DNA from: Pseudolysinimonas yzui
Lineage (GTDB): Bacteria; Actinomycetota; Actinomycetes; Actinomycetales; Microbacteriaceae
Length of the DNA: 64,000 nt
Assembly (NCBI RefSeq): GCF_014653215.1
Contig: NZ_BNAI01000007.1
Span: 1 to 64,000, forward strand
Reading direction: 5' to 3'
Positions 54,321-63,393 of the stretch are shown one piece after another. The notes below the pieces were generated by a model that had not been told where the DNA came from, did not search any database, and saw nothing but the letters and a program-made list of their open reading frames with translations. Within the stretch, counting starts at the first letter, position 1; each line of letters starts with the position of its first letter. Made by a program: the position numbers and the translations under genes.

Positions 54321-55019
54321 CTAGTAGCTCGCCGTCGCGTCGGTGGTGCGGTCGGTGACGATGGCGACGCCCGCGCTGGTGCCCAGGAGTGCGGCGCCGG
54401 CGGCGAGCAGATCGCGGGCCTGCGCGAAGCTCTTGATCGAGCCGGAGGCCTTCACCTTGACCCCCGCGGGGGCCCGGTCGACCAGGTAGCGGATGCTCTC
54501 CACGTTCGCGGTCTCGATCTGCCCGCTGCTGGCGTTCTTCAGGTACGCGACGCCCGCCTCGACGGAGAGCTGGACGGCGGCCTCCTTCTCCGCGTCCGTG
54601 AGCAGCGGCAGCTCGAGCATCACCTTGATCGGAACCCCCGCTGCCCGCACCACTCCGGCGATGTCCTCGCGGAACGCGTCAAGCATCCCGCTCTTCAGCC
54701 AGCCGATCTGCACGCCGATGTCGATCTGCGACGCGCCGAGACGCACCAGCTCCGCGGCCTCCGCGGCCTTACCCGCGCTGGTCATCACGCCGACGATCGG
54801 GAAGTCGAGAGCGGAGGCCACCTTCACGCCGGTGCCGGCCAGGACCTCCACGGCGAGCGGCACCCACGACCCGGGCACCATCGCGGCGTCGAAGGAGTAC
54901 CTGGCGGCCTCCTCGACGTGGGCGATCATGCGGTCCCGGGTGATGCCCACCTCGATGAGCGTGTGCTGGATGTAGGGGGCCAGTTCGGACGGCTGAAGGT
55001 TGGCTGCGACCGCGGTCAT
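54321..55019 (-). CDS. deoC: deoxyribose-phosphate aldolase
   Basis: A 232-residue class I aldolase. The Schiff-base lysine segment VAYLKNASSG and the second catalytic lysine in VKVKASGSIKS are both present, as is VASALDFPIVGVMTSAGKAAEA. It cleaves 2-deoxyribose-5-phosphate to glyceraldehyde-3-phosphate and acetaldehyde. It lies 15 bases downstream of a PfkB sugar kinase gene, which makes a deoxyribose- or deoxynucleoside-use operon likely. Confidence 0.94.
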   Translation of the reverse strand: MTAVAANLQPSELAPYIQHTLIEVGITRDRMIAHVEEAARYSFDAAMVPGSWVPLAVEVLAGTGVKVASALDFPIVGVMTSAGKAAEAAELVRLGASQIDIGVQIGWLKSGMLDAFREDIAGVVRAAGVPIKVMLELPLLTDAEKEAAVQLSVEAGVAYLKNASSGQIETANVESIRYLVDRAPAGVKVKASGSIKSFAQARDLLAAGAALLGTSAGVAIVTDRTTDATASY

Positions 55020-55034
55020 GGTTCCATTCGATTC

Positions 55035-55970
55035 TCAGGGGGTGGGGCCGGCGTGCGGGAGCTCGCCGAGGTCGGCTCGCCGCGGCAAGCCGGGCAGCGC
55101 GCCGGCGTGAGCGACGGAGTAGCTGCCCGCCTGCGCCGCCCACCGTGCCGCCGCGACCGGCTCGACGCCGGCGGCGAGGGCGACCGCGAGTGCCGCGTTG
55201 AACGCGTCTCCGGCCCCCGTCGTGTCGACGACCGCGGCGGCCGGCACCGGGTCGATCGCGACCTGATCCGCCGCGGACGCGACGATCGCCCCCTCGTCGC
55301 CCAAGGTCAGGATCACGATGCCGCCGGTCAGGCGCGCGAGGTCGGCGGCCAGCTCGGGCGTCGACCGAGGCGGCCCGCCGAGCAGGGCGAGGGCCTCGGA
55401 GCGATTCGGGGTCAGATACGTGACGTGGCGCCAGACGGATGCCGGCAGCGCTCCGGGGGCGGGGGCCGGATTCAGGATCGTCGGAACCCCCTCCTCGGCC
55501 GCGATCTCCAGCACCCGCACCGCCACCGCGAGGGGGATCTCGAGCGAGACGAGCACGATGTCGGCCCCCGCGATCCGGCTGCGAAACGCCTCGGCGTGCG
55601 CGTTCTGCAGGGATCCGAGAGCGCCCGGCGCGATCGCGATGCAGTTCTCCCCCGCCGCATCGACCAGGATGAAGCCCGTCATCGTCGCCTCCGCCGCGCG
55701 AAGCACCGCTCCGGCATCGACTCCCTCGACCGCCCACATCGCCACGGCATCCGTGCCGGCCGCGTCGCTGCCGACCGCGGAGAGAAGGCTCACCTCGGCG
55801 CCGAGGCGCGCCGCACCCACGGCCTGGTTCGACCCCTTGCCGCCGTGCCCGGAACTGAGCACGCCGTCGGTCACCGTCTCTCCGGGCTGCGGAAACCGCG
55901 GGAGCTGCATCGTCAGTCCGACACCGTATCCGCCGGCGACGGCGACTCTCAGCTCGGGACCTCGAACCAT
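55035..55970 (-). CDS. PfkB-family sugar kinase (ribokinase / deoxyribokinase)
   Basis: A 311-residue PfkB kinase with GHGGKGSNQAVGAARLGA near 40 and the C-terminal signature VDTTGAGDAFNAALAV, whose Asp is the catalytic base. Ribokinase is the nearest common name. The adjacent deoC suggests it phosphorylates deoxyribose. TAGCAT lies 6 bases before the ATG, so the operon message is probably leaderless. No transporter gene is adjacent. Confidence 0.9.
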   Translation of the reverse strand: MVRGPELRVAVAGGYGVGLTMQLPRFPQPGETVTDGVLSSGHGGKGSNQAVGAARLGAEVSLLSAVGSDAAGTDAVAMWAVEGVDAGAVLRAAEATMTGFILVDAAGENCIAIAPGALGSLQNAHAEAFRSRIAGADIVLVSLEIPLAVAVRVLEIAAEEGVPTILNPAPAPGALPASVWRHVTYLTPNRSEALALLGGPPRSTPELAADLARLTGGIVILTLGDEGAIVASAADQVAIDPVPAAAVVDTTGAGDAFNAALAVALAAGVEPVAAARWAAQAGSYSVAHAGALPGLPRRADLGELPHAGPTP

Positions 55971-56074
55971 GGCGCCATGCTAGGCGTTCGCCCGCCGCTG
56001 CGGGATGGGGCGAGACGCGCACGATGAGACCAAAGGCCCTGGGGATGCGCCCGAGCCCGCCCTAGCCTCCGAGC

Positions 56075-56878
56075 GTGAAAGCTCGCACGCGCACGCCGCT
56101 GGTCGACCAGCTCTCGTTCGCCGGCAAGAAGATCCTGGTCACCGGCGCGGCATCCGGCATCGGACGCGCGATCTGCACCCGGTTCGACGAAGCCGGCGCG
56201 ACGCTCGTCATGGTCGACTCTGACGCGCGTGGCCTGCAGGCGACCCTCGCCTCGCTGACCGGCGCGGGGCACGACCTTCAGGTGGTGGACCTCGAGCACA
56301 AGGCCGACATCGACGCGCTCTGGACGCGCCTGGGCACGGGTTCCGTTCCCGACGTCCTCGTGAACAACGCCGGCATCTACCCGATGCGCGACTTCCTCGA
56401 CGTGGATGAGGCGTACCTGCGCCGCACGCTCGACATCAACCTCAACGCCACGTTCTGGATGTGCCAGAACTTCATCGCACGGCGCGGCTCACGCGGCGGC
56501 GTCATCGTCAACACCTCATCGGTCGAAGCCATCCTGCCCTTCAAAGACGACATGGTGCACTACTCGATCAGCAAGGCAGGAGTGCTCGCCCTGACCCGCT
56601 CCCTCGCCCGCGACTACGGCGGCAAGGGATTCCGCACGAACGTCGTCATCCCCGGCGCCATCACCACCCCGGGAACCCAGGCGCTCGTGCGGAACGCGAT
56701 CCTGCGACTGAGTTTCAAGCTCGCCAAGACCGGGTACGCCTTCCAGCAGCGTCTCGCCAACCGCCGCTGGGGCTACCCCGACGACGTCGCCAAGGTGGTG
56801 CTGTTCCTCTCCAGCGACCTGGCCAGCTACGTACAAGGCGCGGCACTGCCGGTCGACGGCGGGTTCCTCTCGTCGTAG
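56075..56878 (+). CDS. short-chain dehydrogenase/reductase
   Basis: A 267-residue classical SDR: VTGAASGIGRAICTRF near 22, LVNNAGIYPM, Ser in NTSSVEA and Tyr/Lys in HYSISKAGVLALTR, ending QGAALPVDGGFLSS. The GTG at 56075 lies 6 bases after TAGCCT (leaderless). The substrate is unknown; the type includes 3-oxoacyl and polyol dehydrogenases. It stands alone, convergent with a tRNA gene. Confidence 0.9.
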   Translation: MKARTRTPLVDQLSFAGKKILVTGAASGIGRAICTRFDEAGATLVMVDSDARGLQATLASLTGAGHDLQVVDLEHKADIDALWTRLGTGSVPDVLVNNAGIYPMRDFLDVDEAYLRRTLDINLNATFWMCQNFIARRGSRGGVIVNTSSVEAILPFKDDMVHYSISKAGVLALTRSLARDYGGKGFRTNVVIPGAITTPGTQALVRNAILRLSFKLAKTGYAFQQRLANRRWGYPDDVAKVVLFLSSDLASYVQGAALPVDGGFLSS

Positions 56879-56903
56879 CCCGGCCGGGGCGACACCGACT
56901 TCG

Positions 56904-56975
56904 TGCCCCTGGAGGGACTCGAACCCCCAACCCTTTCCTTAGGACGGAACTGCTCTTCCATTGAGCTACAGAGGC
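56904..56975 (-). tRNA. tRNA-Arg (anticodon CCT)
   Basis: On the minus strand: acceptor GCCTCTG paired with CAGGGGC, anticodon arm GTTCC-GTCCTAA-GGAAA (anticodon CCT), T arm TGGGGG-TTCGAGT-CCCTCC and discriminator A. CCA is not encoded. It reads AGG, a rare Arg codon in such high-GC genomes. Confidence 0.94.
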
Positions 56976-57000
56976 TGACCGGTCGATTCTAGACGGCGGG

Positions 57001-58224
57001 TCAGCTGAGCCGTTCGAGCACGATCGCCATCCCCTGGCCGCCGCCGACGCACAGGGTGGCCATGCCGAGCGAGGCGTCGCGGGTGCGGAGGCCGTTGAGC
57101 AGGGTGCCGATGAGCCGCACTCCGGTCGCGCCGAACGGGTGTCCGATCGCGATCGAGCCGCCGAACGGGTTGAGCTGCCTCTCCTCATCGATGCCGAGCT
57201 CGCGGGCCGAGGCGATCACCTGCACGGCGAAGGCCTCGTTGATCTCGACGATGTCGAGGTCGGCGATGCCCAGGCCGGCGCGGGCGAGGGCGCGCCGCGA
57301 CGACTCGACCGGGCCGAGGCCCATCACCTCCGGCGACAGCGCGCTGACTCCGGTCGAGAGGATGCGGGCGAGCGGTTCGAGGCCGCGTTCCTTGGCGTAG
57401 CGTCCCGACACCACGACGGCGGCGGATGCTCCGTCGTTGAGCGGGCAGGCGTTGCCGGCCGTCACGGTGCCGCCGACTGCGAACACCGGTTCGAGTTCGG
57501 CGAGGCCCTCGAGCGTCGTGCCGGCCCGCACTGAGTCGTCGCGATCGACGACGGTTCCGTCGGGCAGCGTGACCGGCACGACCTCGCGGGCGAAGAAGCC
57601 GTCCTCCCACGACCGGGCCGCCGCCAGCTGTGACCGCAGGGCGAAGGCATCCTGCTCGCCGCGAGTGACGCCGGTGACCCGCGCGACGTACTCGGCGGTG
57701 TGGCCCATCATGATGTACGCGTCGGGAACCGTGCCGTCGAGGCGCGGATCGTGCCACCCGTTCCCCGCGCGCATCGACTCGGCGGTGCGCGCCGCGGCCT
57801 CGTCGAACGCGGGGTTGCCGGCGCTGGAGGGTGGGGCCGAGCGGGAGGTCGACTCGGTGCCGGCGACGAGGTAGGCGTCTCCTTCGCCGGCCCGGATCGC
57901 GTGGAACGCCATGCGGGTCGTCTGGATCGACGAGGCGCAGAACCGGTTCACCGTGGTGCCGGGCAGGCCGTCGTGACCCAGCAGGGTCGCCACCACCCGC
58001 GCCATGTTGAAGCCCTGCTCGCCGGCCGGGTCGGCGGTGCCCAGCATGAGGTCTTCGATGTCGTCGACGGCGACCTCGGGAACGCGTTCCAGCACGGCGG
58101 CGATCACCTGGCGGGCCAGCTCGTCGCCGCGCACGTCGACCAGCGCACCCTTGCGGGCCCGCCCGATCGGGGTGCGGGCGATCGAGACGATCACGGCGTC
58201 GTCGTCGCGCAGAGCCTGGCTCAT
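57001..58224 (-). CDS. thiolase (acetyl-CoA acyltransferase)
   Basis: A 407-residue thiolase with the acyl-binding Cys in NRFCASSIQTT near 95, His in GHPFGATGVRL near 360 and the second active Cys in LCVGGGQGMAI near 390. It cleaves a 3-ketoacyl-CoA or makes acetoacetyl-CoA. It is the last gene of a leftward catabolic operon. Its ATG overlaps the preceding hydroxylase stop (ATGA), and an acetoacetyl-CoA synthetase is in the same operon, so acetoacetyl-CoA is a likely substrate. Confidence 0.93.
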   Translation of the reverse strand: MSQALRDDDAVIVSIARTPIGRARKGALVDVRGDELARQVIAAVLERVPEVAVDDIEDLMLGTADPAGEQGFNMARVVATLLGHDGLPGTTVNRFCASSIQTTRMAFHAIRAGEGDAYLVAGTESTSRSAPPSSAGNPAFDEAAARTAESMRAGNGWHDPRLDGTVPDAYIMMGHTAEYVARVTGVTRGEQDAFALRSQLAAARSWEDGFFAREVVPVTLPDGTVVDRDDSVRAGTTLEGLAELEPVFAVGGTVTAGNACPLNDGASAAVVVSGRYAKERGLEPLARILSTGVSALSPEVMGLGPVESSRRALARAGLGIADLDIVEINEAFAVQVIASARELGIDEERQLNPFGGSIAIGHPFGATGVRLIGTLLNGLRTRDASLGMATLCVGGGQGMAIVLERLS

Positions 58225-59813
58225 GCTGCATCCTCCATCGTGCCGAGCGCTGCCATCAGAGCCACCGCATCCTCGACGGTCGTCGCCGCGCCGAAGCCGT
58301 GCAGGTCGGGTCTCATGACGATCGCGAGCGCCCCCGACTGCTCGAAGGCGGCGAGGTACCGGCCGTCGAGGTCGACCCCGCTGTGGCGATTGCGGGGCTC
58401 TTCGCCCGCTGGCACGACCTCGATCACCTTGCAGGCGACCGCATCCGGCTTCGCGGCGCGGATGCGCTCCGCCTCGGCTTCGGTGACTCGGCGGGCATCG
58501 ACGAAGGCGACGAACTCGCCCCAGCTGATGCGGTCGGCGAGCACTTCGGAACCGTCGCCGCCACGCAGGCGCCCCTGCACGCCGATGCGGCCGGCCACGG
58601 CATCCTCACCGGGTGCGCCCCCGAAGAACCCGGGTCCGAGCAGTTCGGGCGGCATCGGCGGCATGGCGTTCTGCGGCGACGGGCCCGTCTCGAGCAGGTG
58701 GGCGTCACGCGCGGCGACCTTCTGCGGGTCGGTCTCGCAGATGATGCGGCCCAGCTCGACCGACATCATGAGCGCGAACTGCACGTGGGCGTAACGCTCC
58801 GAAAAGTAGGTGTCGAGCAGCGCCGGGCCCGCGACCCCGCGCAGCACGTGGTCGAGCTTCCAGGCCAGGTTCATCGCGTCGCGCACGCCCGAGACCATGC
58901 CGCGGCCGAAGAACGGCGGCATGCGGTGCGCGGCGTCGCCCGCGATGAAGGTGCGCCCCACCCGCCACTGCGTCGCGCAGTGCGCGTGGAAGGTGTACAT
59001 CGCGAGCCGTTCCAGCTCGGCATCCGCGGGGGTGAGGTTCCAGGGCTCGACGAGCCGCCACGCGGTCTCGGGGGTCGCGAAGGTGGCCAGGTCGTCGCCC
59101 GGCATCAGCATGAACTCGAACCGCCGGCGACCGGGCCCGCCCGAGACGCAGGATGTCGGACGCTGCGGATCGCAGATCTGCCCGTTCACGGGGAACCAGT
59201 CGCGCGGGGGCATCTTGAGATCCATCACGAGCCAGTCGGAACTGAACCCGAGATCGTCGACCGTGATGCCGACGAGCTCTCGCACCGTCGAGTTCGCCCC
59301 GTCGCAGCCGACGAGGTAGGCGGCGCTCAGCGTCGACTCGCCCTCGGGCCCGACGACCGTCGCGGTGACCTGCCGTCCGTCGTCGTGGATGGCGGTCAGC
59401 TCGGTGCCCCAGCGGATCTCGAGATTCGGGTGCTCGGCCTGCCGCGCCCGCAGCGCCGCCTCGAGATCGGGCTGCGCGAACATCGTCGAATCGGGCCAGC
59501 CCTGATCGCCCTCGAGGGCGTTGGGGAAGGTGAGCAGCAGCTGCCGGTCGGCGCTCAGCCAGTCGTAGCTGAGGGCGGGCTCGCTGAACGTCGCCTGCTC
59601 GGCGGCGTCGATGCCGAGGCCATCGAGCAGCCGGTTCACGTCGGGGTCGTAGTGCACGGCGCGCGGCATCGAGTACGGCTCCGCGTGGCGCTCGAGGGCG
59701 ACCACCCGGTGACCGCGTTGGGCGAGCAGCAGCGAGAGCACCTGCCCGACGACCCCTTGCCCCACGACGATGACGTCGGCGTCGGCGTTGGGCGATCCGT
59801 GTGTCTCGGTCAT
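58221..59813 (-). CDS. FAD-dependent aromatic hydroxylase (MhpA-like)
   Basis: A 530-residue class A flavoprotein monooxygenase. The FAD loop VIVVGQGVVGQVLSLLL is near residue 14, the DG-type segment is VGCDGANSTVRELVG, and the GD motif FIAGDAAHRMPPFFGRGM is near 290. A thioredoxin-like C-terminal part covers about 400-530. The layout and length match MhpA/PheA-type hydroxylases of phenolic acids. It should hydroxylate a phenolic ring ahead of the VOC dioxygenase. It overlaps its neighbours on both sides by ATGA. Confidence 0.88.
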   Translation of the reverse strand: MTETHGSPNADADVIVVGQGVVGQVLSLLLAQRGHRVVALERHAEPYSMPRAVHYDPDVNRLLDGLGIDAAEQATFSEPALSYDWLSADRQLLLTFPNALEGDQGWPDSTMFAQPDLEAALRARQAEHPNLEIRWGTELTAIHDDGRQVTATVVGPEGESTLSAAYLVGCDGANSTVRELVGITVDDLGFSSDWLVMDLKMPPRDWFPVNGQICDPQRPTSCVSGGPGRRRFEFMLMPGDDLATFATPETAWRLVEPWNLTPADAELERLAMYTFHAHCATQWRVGRTFIAGDAAHRMPPFFGRGMVSGVRDAMNLAWKLDHVLRGVAGPALLDTYFSERYAHVQFALMMSVELGRIICETDPQKVAARDAHLLETGPSPQNAMPPMPPELLGPGFFGGAPGEDAVAGRIGVQGRLRGGDGSEVLADRISWGEFVAFVDARRVTEAEAERIRAAKPDAVACKVIEVVPAGEEPRNRHSGVDLDGRYLAAFEQSGALAIVMRPDLHGFGAATTVEDAVALMAALGTMEDAA

Positions 59814-61768
59814 GTCCGTTCCCTTCCGTTTTCGGCGCGGAACACGCGCGCCCGCTCGACGAACCAGTCGACCGCTTCCGGGTTGGCAAGGGAACCTCGC
59901 GTGACCGCGGTGTCGGGGTTCTGCCCGACGAAGAGCTTCTTGAGCGGAACCTCGATGCGCTTGCCGGTGTGCGTCGTCGGGATGCCCGGCACGGCTTCGA
60001 TCGCGTCGGGCACGTGCCGGGCGGTCGCGCGAGCCCGGATCGTCGACCGGATGCGGGTCACCAGTTCGTCGTCGAGGTCGGCCCCGTCGGCAAGCTGTAC
60101 GAAGAGCGGCATCCAGTAGCCGCCGCCCGGCGTCTCGAGGCCGAGCACGACCGAGTTCACCACCTCGGGGATCGACTGCAGCGCCGCGTAGATCTCCGCG
60201 CTGCCGAGCCGCACCCCGTCGCGATTGAGGGTGGCATCCGATCGGCCGTGCACGACGAAGCCGCCGCGGGGGGTGCGGCTGATCCAGTCGCCGTGCGTCC
60301 ACACCGCCGGGTCGTCGGCGAAGTACGCCGCGCGGTACAGCGCCCCGTCGGGGTCGTTCCAGAACGCGACCGGCATCGACGGCAGCGGCCCGGTCAGCAC
60401 GAGTTCGCCGACCTCGCCGGCCGGCGCCTCGGTGCCGTCGGCGGCGCGCACCTGCACCGGGACGCCGAGGGTCGGGCCCTGCAGCTCGCCGAGGTGCACC
60501 GGCTGCCACGGGTTGCCGCCGATGAGGCCGCCGCACACGTCGGTGCCGCCCGAGTCGCTGCTCAGGTGCACGTCGGCCTTCACGGCATCGTGCACCCACC
60601 GCCAGGTCGAGGGCGCGAGAACCGATCCGGTCGACATGATCGTGTGCAGCCGGGAGAGATCGTGCCGCTCCCCGGGGCGCAGACCTGCGTCCTCGACGAG
60701 GGCGAGGTAGGCGGCTCCGGTGGCGAGCATGGTGGCGCGCGATTCGGCCACGAGAGCGAACTGGCGGTCGACATCGGGCCAGTTCGACGAACCGGGATAG
60801 GTGACGACCGAGGCGCCGACGGCGAGGCTGTTCGCGAGGGTGTTCCACACCATCCACGAGGTGTTCGCGGCCGTGAAGTAGCGGTCGCCGGGCCCGAGAT
60901 CGAACTGCAGGCCGATGCCTTTCGCCGCCTCCAGCAGGATGCCGCCGTGCCCGTGCACGATGCCCTTGGGGGCGCCGGTCGTGCCCGACGAGAACAGCAC
61001 CCAGAGCGGATGCTCGAAGGTCACCCGGGTGTAGGTGGCCGGGGCGCTCGGCAGCCGGCTGAGGTCGTCGACGTACTCGACGACGGGTGACCCCGGCAGA
61101 GCCGCGGCGACGGCGGCGACCCGGGGACGCGCATCGATGGATGCACCTTTGAAGGTGTAGCCGCTCGCCCCGAGCAGCACGATCGGGGCGAGCGGGGCCA
61201 GACGGTCGATGATCGCCTGTTCGGCGAAGTCAGGGGAACACACCGACCAGATCGCTCCGATCGACGCGGTGGCGAGCAAGCCGACGAGCGCCTGCGGGAT
61301 GTTGGGCAGCACCGCGGCGACAACGTCGCCCGGGCCGACGCCCAGCTCCCGCAGCCGCGCGGCCAGAGCCGCGGTCGCCGCCTCGAGCCCGGCCCAGGTG
61401 TACTCGACGCGACCGCCGTCCTCGTCGAGTCCGACGATCGCCGTCTGGTCCGGCTGCGTCCGAGCCCAGCGCAACACGTTCTCGCTGTAGTTGAGCCGGG
61501 CGTTCGGGTACCACACCGCCCCCGGCATCCGCCGCTCGGCGAGGGCCGGCCCGGTGAGACCGTCGCCGATGATCCCGGCGTGCTCGCGCACGACATCCCA
61601 GAACTCGCCCGGCTCGTCGACCGACCATCGCCAGAGTTCGGCGTAGTCGTTCGCCTCGACCCCGTAGCGCCGCGCGGCGAGCTCGCGGAACGACCAGAGG
61701 CTGGTCGCCCGCATGCTCTCTTCCGTGGGCGCCCAGGTCACCTCGGGTGCGGCGACTGCCGCCATCAC
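59810..61768 (-). CDS. acetoacetyl-CoA synthetase
   Basis: A 652-residue ANL-family ligase of the size of acetoacetyl-CoA synthetases. It has the N-terminal SLWSFRELAARRYGVEANDY and EFWDVV segment typical of the AcsA/AACS group, the ATP loop FSSGTTGAPKGIVHGHGG near 265, and a C-terminal core HTGKRIEVPLKKLFVG carrying the catalytic lysine. The start is GTG 61768 (overlapping the preceding stop as GTGA) or ATG 61765. It would activate acetoacetate released by the FAH-family hydrolase step. Confidence 0.9.
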   Translation of the reverse strand: MMAAVAAPEVTWAPTEESMRATSLWSFRELAARRYGVEANDYAELWRWSVDEPGEFWDVVREHAGIIGDGLTGPALAERRMPGAVWYPNARLNYSENVLRWARTQPDQTAIVGLDEDGGRVEYTWAGLEAATAALAARLRELGVGPGDVVAAVLPNIPQALVGLLATASIGAIWSVCSPDFAEQAIIDRLAPLAPIVLLGASGYTFKGASIDARPRVAAVAAALPGSPVVEYVDDLSRLPSAPATYTRVTFEHPLWVLFSSGTTGAPKGIVHGHGGILLEAAKGIGLQFDLGPGDRYFTAANTSWMVWNTLANSLAVGASVVTYPGSSNWPDVDRQFALVAESRATMLATGAAYLALVEDAGLRPGERHDLSRLHTIMSTGSVLAPSTWRWVHDAVKADVHLSSDSGGTDVCGGLIGGNPWQPVHLGELQGPTLGVPVQVRAADGTEAPAGEVGELVLTGPLPSMPVAFWNDPDGALYRAAYFADDPAVWTHGDWISRTPRGGFVVHGRSDATLNRDGVRLGSAEIYAALQSIPEVVNSVVLGLETPGGGYWMPLFVQLADGADLDDELVTRIRSTIRARATARHVPDAIEAVPGIPTTHTGKRIEVPLKKLFVGQNPDTAVTRGSLANPEAVDWFVERARVFRAENGRERT

Positions 61769-62622
61769 GATGCCGCGACGAACTCGTTCGTGAACGAGCC
61801 GAAGCCGTCGAGAGTGGTCGTGAGCCGGTAGCCGGGCCGCATCAGCAGCCCGCGCGAGAGCCCCACGCCCGCGGGCGTGCCGGTGAAGATGATGTCACCC
61901 GGAAACAGTGTCACGATCTGCGACAACCGGTGGATGCTCTCGGCGACCCCGAAGAACTGCTGGGCCGTGTCTCCGGTCTGCAGCGTCACCGTGCCGTCGA
62001 TGCCCGGACCTTCGAGCGTCGCCGAGAAGCGGATCGACTCGCGGTCGGGGAACTCGTCGGGGGTCACCACGTACGGGCCGAACGGGCCGAAGTTGCGGAA
62101 CGACTTGCCCATCGAGAACTGCGGCACCGGCGGCCGGCGCTGCACGGTGCGCTCGCTGTAGTCCTGCCCGACGGCGATGCCCGCGACGTGCGACCAGGCG
62201 TCGTCGCGCGCGATGCGATGGCCGCCCTCGCCGATGATGACGACGATCTCGGTCTCGTAGTCGACGTCGTCGCTCGGCAGCTCGACGACCGCGTTCGGGG
62301 CCGCGAGGCTCGACGAGAACTTCGTGAAGACCATCAGCTCGTCGGGGGCGGGAATGCCGGCCTCGTCGGCATGATCCTTGTAGTTGACGCCGATCGCCAG
62401 CACCTGCCGGGGGCGGGGAACCGGGATGCCGAGGTCGGCCTCGTCGAAAGCGGTCGCGTTCTCGAGGGGGGCGGCCTTCGCCCACGCCGCGAACTCGGCC
62501 CAGTTCTCGTAGATCGCCATCGGGTCGGGGCCGAAGCGCCCGCCGCTCGCCGTCGCGATGTCGACCGCAGCGCCCTCAGGGGTGACGAGCGCGGCGCGTC
62601 CCGCGAGATTCGCGATCCGCAT
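61765..62622 (-). CDS. fumarylacetoacetate hydrolase-family protein
   Basis: A 285-residue FAH-fold protein with IGVNYKDHADEAG near 75, the metal-binding DDVDYETEIVVIIGEGG near 118 and the C-terminal IIFTGTPAGVGLSRG. Members hydrolyse or decarboxylate 1,3-dioxo acids from aromatic ring cleavage. With an acetoacetate-activating enzyme downstream, a hydrolase releasing acetoacetate is plausible. It lies 2 bases from the VOC gene and overlaps the ligase gene. Confidence 0.92.
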   Translation of the reverse strand: MRIANLAGRAALVTPEGAAVDIATASGGRFGPDPMAIYENWAEFAAWAKAAPLENATAFDEADLGIPVPRPRQVLAIGVNYKDHADEAGIPAPDELMVFTKFSSSLAAPNAVVELPSDDVDYETEIVVIIGEGGHRIARDDAWSHVAGIAVGQDYSERTVQRRPPVPQFSMGKSFRNFGPFGPYVVTPDEFPDRESIRFSATLEGPGIDGTVTLQTGDTAQQFFGVAESIHRLSQIVTLFPGDIIFTGTPAGVGLSRGLLMRPGYRLTTTLDGFGSFTNEFVAAS

Positions 62623-62624
62623 GC

Positions 62625-63314
62625 TCAGGCCCCTTCCGGCAGCGGCACGCCGTCGAGCAGCGCCGGGTTGGCGGCGATCTTCTGCGCCCAGATGTCGGGG
62701 AAGGCCGGGTTGGGAACCTCGACGGCGGGGCGGTACTCGCCGGCGTAGGCGCGGCGGTGGATCTCGTCATGATCCAGTCCCGCTTCGCGGGCGGCGACCA
62801 GTTTGTCGGGGTCGAACTGCGGACCGAGCTGGTCTTCGCTGAACTCGCGGGACGCCCACATCCATTCGGTGGACTTGCCCCAGTCGTGGAAGTTGTCCAC
62901 CTGGATCTCGATGCCGTTCCCGTCGGGGTCGGCGTAGTAGATCGACATCGTCATGCCGTGATCCATGCAGAACGCCGGACGGATGCCGGCATCCCGCAGT
63001 CGCACATAGTTGTCCAGCCACGCGTCGAAGTCGGGGTACTCGAACGCGGTGTGGTGCAGCCCCGCCGTGTGCGGCTTGTCGACCGGCGGCTTCGTGCCCG
63101 GAATGCGCAGCAACGCGATCCGGTGATTCGCCTCATCGTTGGTCAGCCAGGCGGCGTGCTCGGAATAGAACACCGGCTGCAACCCGCACACCGCCTCATA
63201 GAACCGCACCATCGGATCGATCTCCATCGTCATGAAGGTCGCGTGATGCAACTTCGGCACCCGGATCGGCCGCGGCTTCGCGGTGGTGGCGTAGACGGAC
63301 TTATCGGAAGCCAT
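62625..63314 (-). CDS. VOC-family extradiol-type dioxygenase
   Basis: A 229-residue VOC protein. Metal ligands are suggested by His in PKLHHATFMTME, His in GLHHTAFEYPDF and Glu in GNGIEIQVDNFHDW, the His/His/Glu triad of type I extradiol dioxygenases. It is shorter than two-domain biphenyl-diol dioxygenases (about 290). It probably opens the ring made by the FAD hydroxylase. The ATG at 63314 has AGGAG upstream (CAGGAGAACCG). It follows the binding-protein gene with a strong hairpin between. Confidence 0.87.
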   Translation of the reverse strand: MASDKSVYATTAKPRPIRVPKLHHATFMTMEIDPMVRFYEAVCGLQPVFYSEHAAWLTNDEANHRIALLRIPGTKPPVDKPHTAGLHHTAFEYPDFDAWLDNYVRLRDAGIRPAFCMDHGMTMSIYYADPDGNGIEIQVDNFHDWGKSTEWMWASREFSEDQLGPQFDPDKLVAAREAGLDHDEIHRRAYAGEYRPAVEVPNPAFPDIWAQKIAANPALLDGVPLPEGA

Positions 63315-63358
63315 CGGTTCTCCTGCTTTCTGTGAGGGTCGGGCCGGTCGGCCCGGTG

Positions 63359-63387
63359 CCGGGCCGCGCGACCTGCGCGCGGCCCGG
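63359..63387 (-). terminator. intercistronic hairpin after the binding-protein gene
   Basis: A perfect 12-bp GC stem (63359-63370 with 63376-63387), 5-base loop, no T run. It lies between the stop of the leftward binding-protein gene and the VOC gene. It probably reduces read-through and raises binding-protein levels, like the hairpin at 19640-19678 in the other ABC operon. Confidence 0.65.
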
Positions 63388-63393
63388 ATGGGG

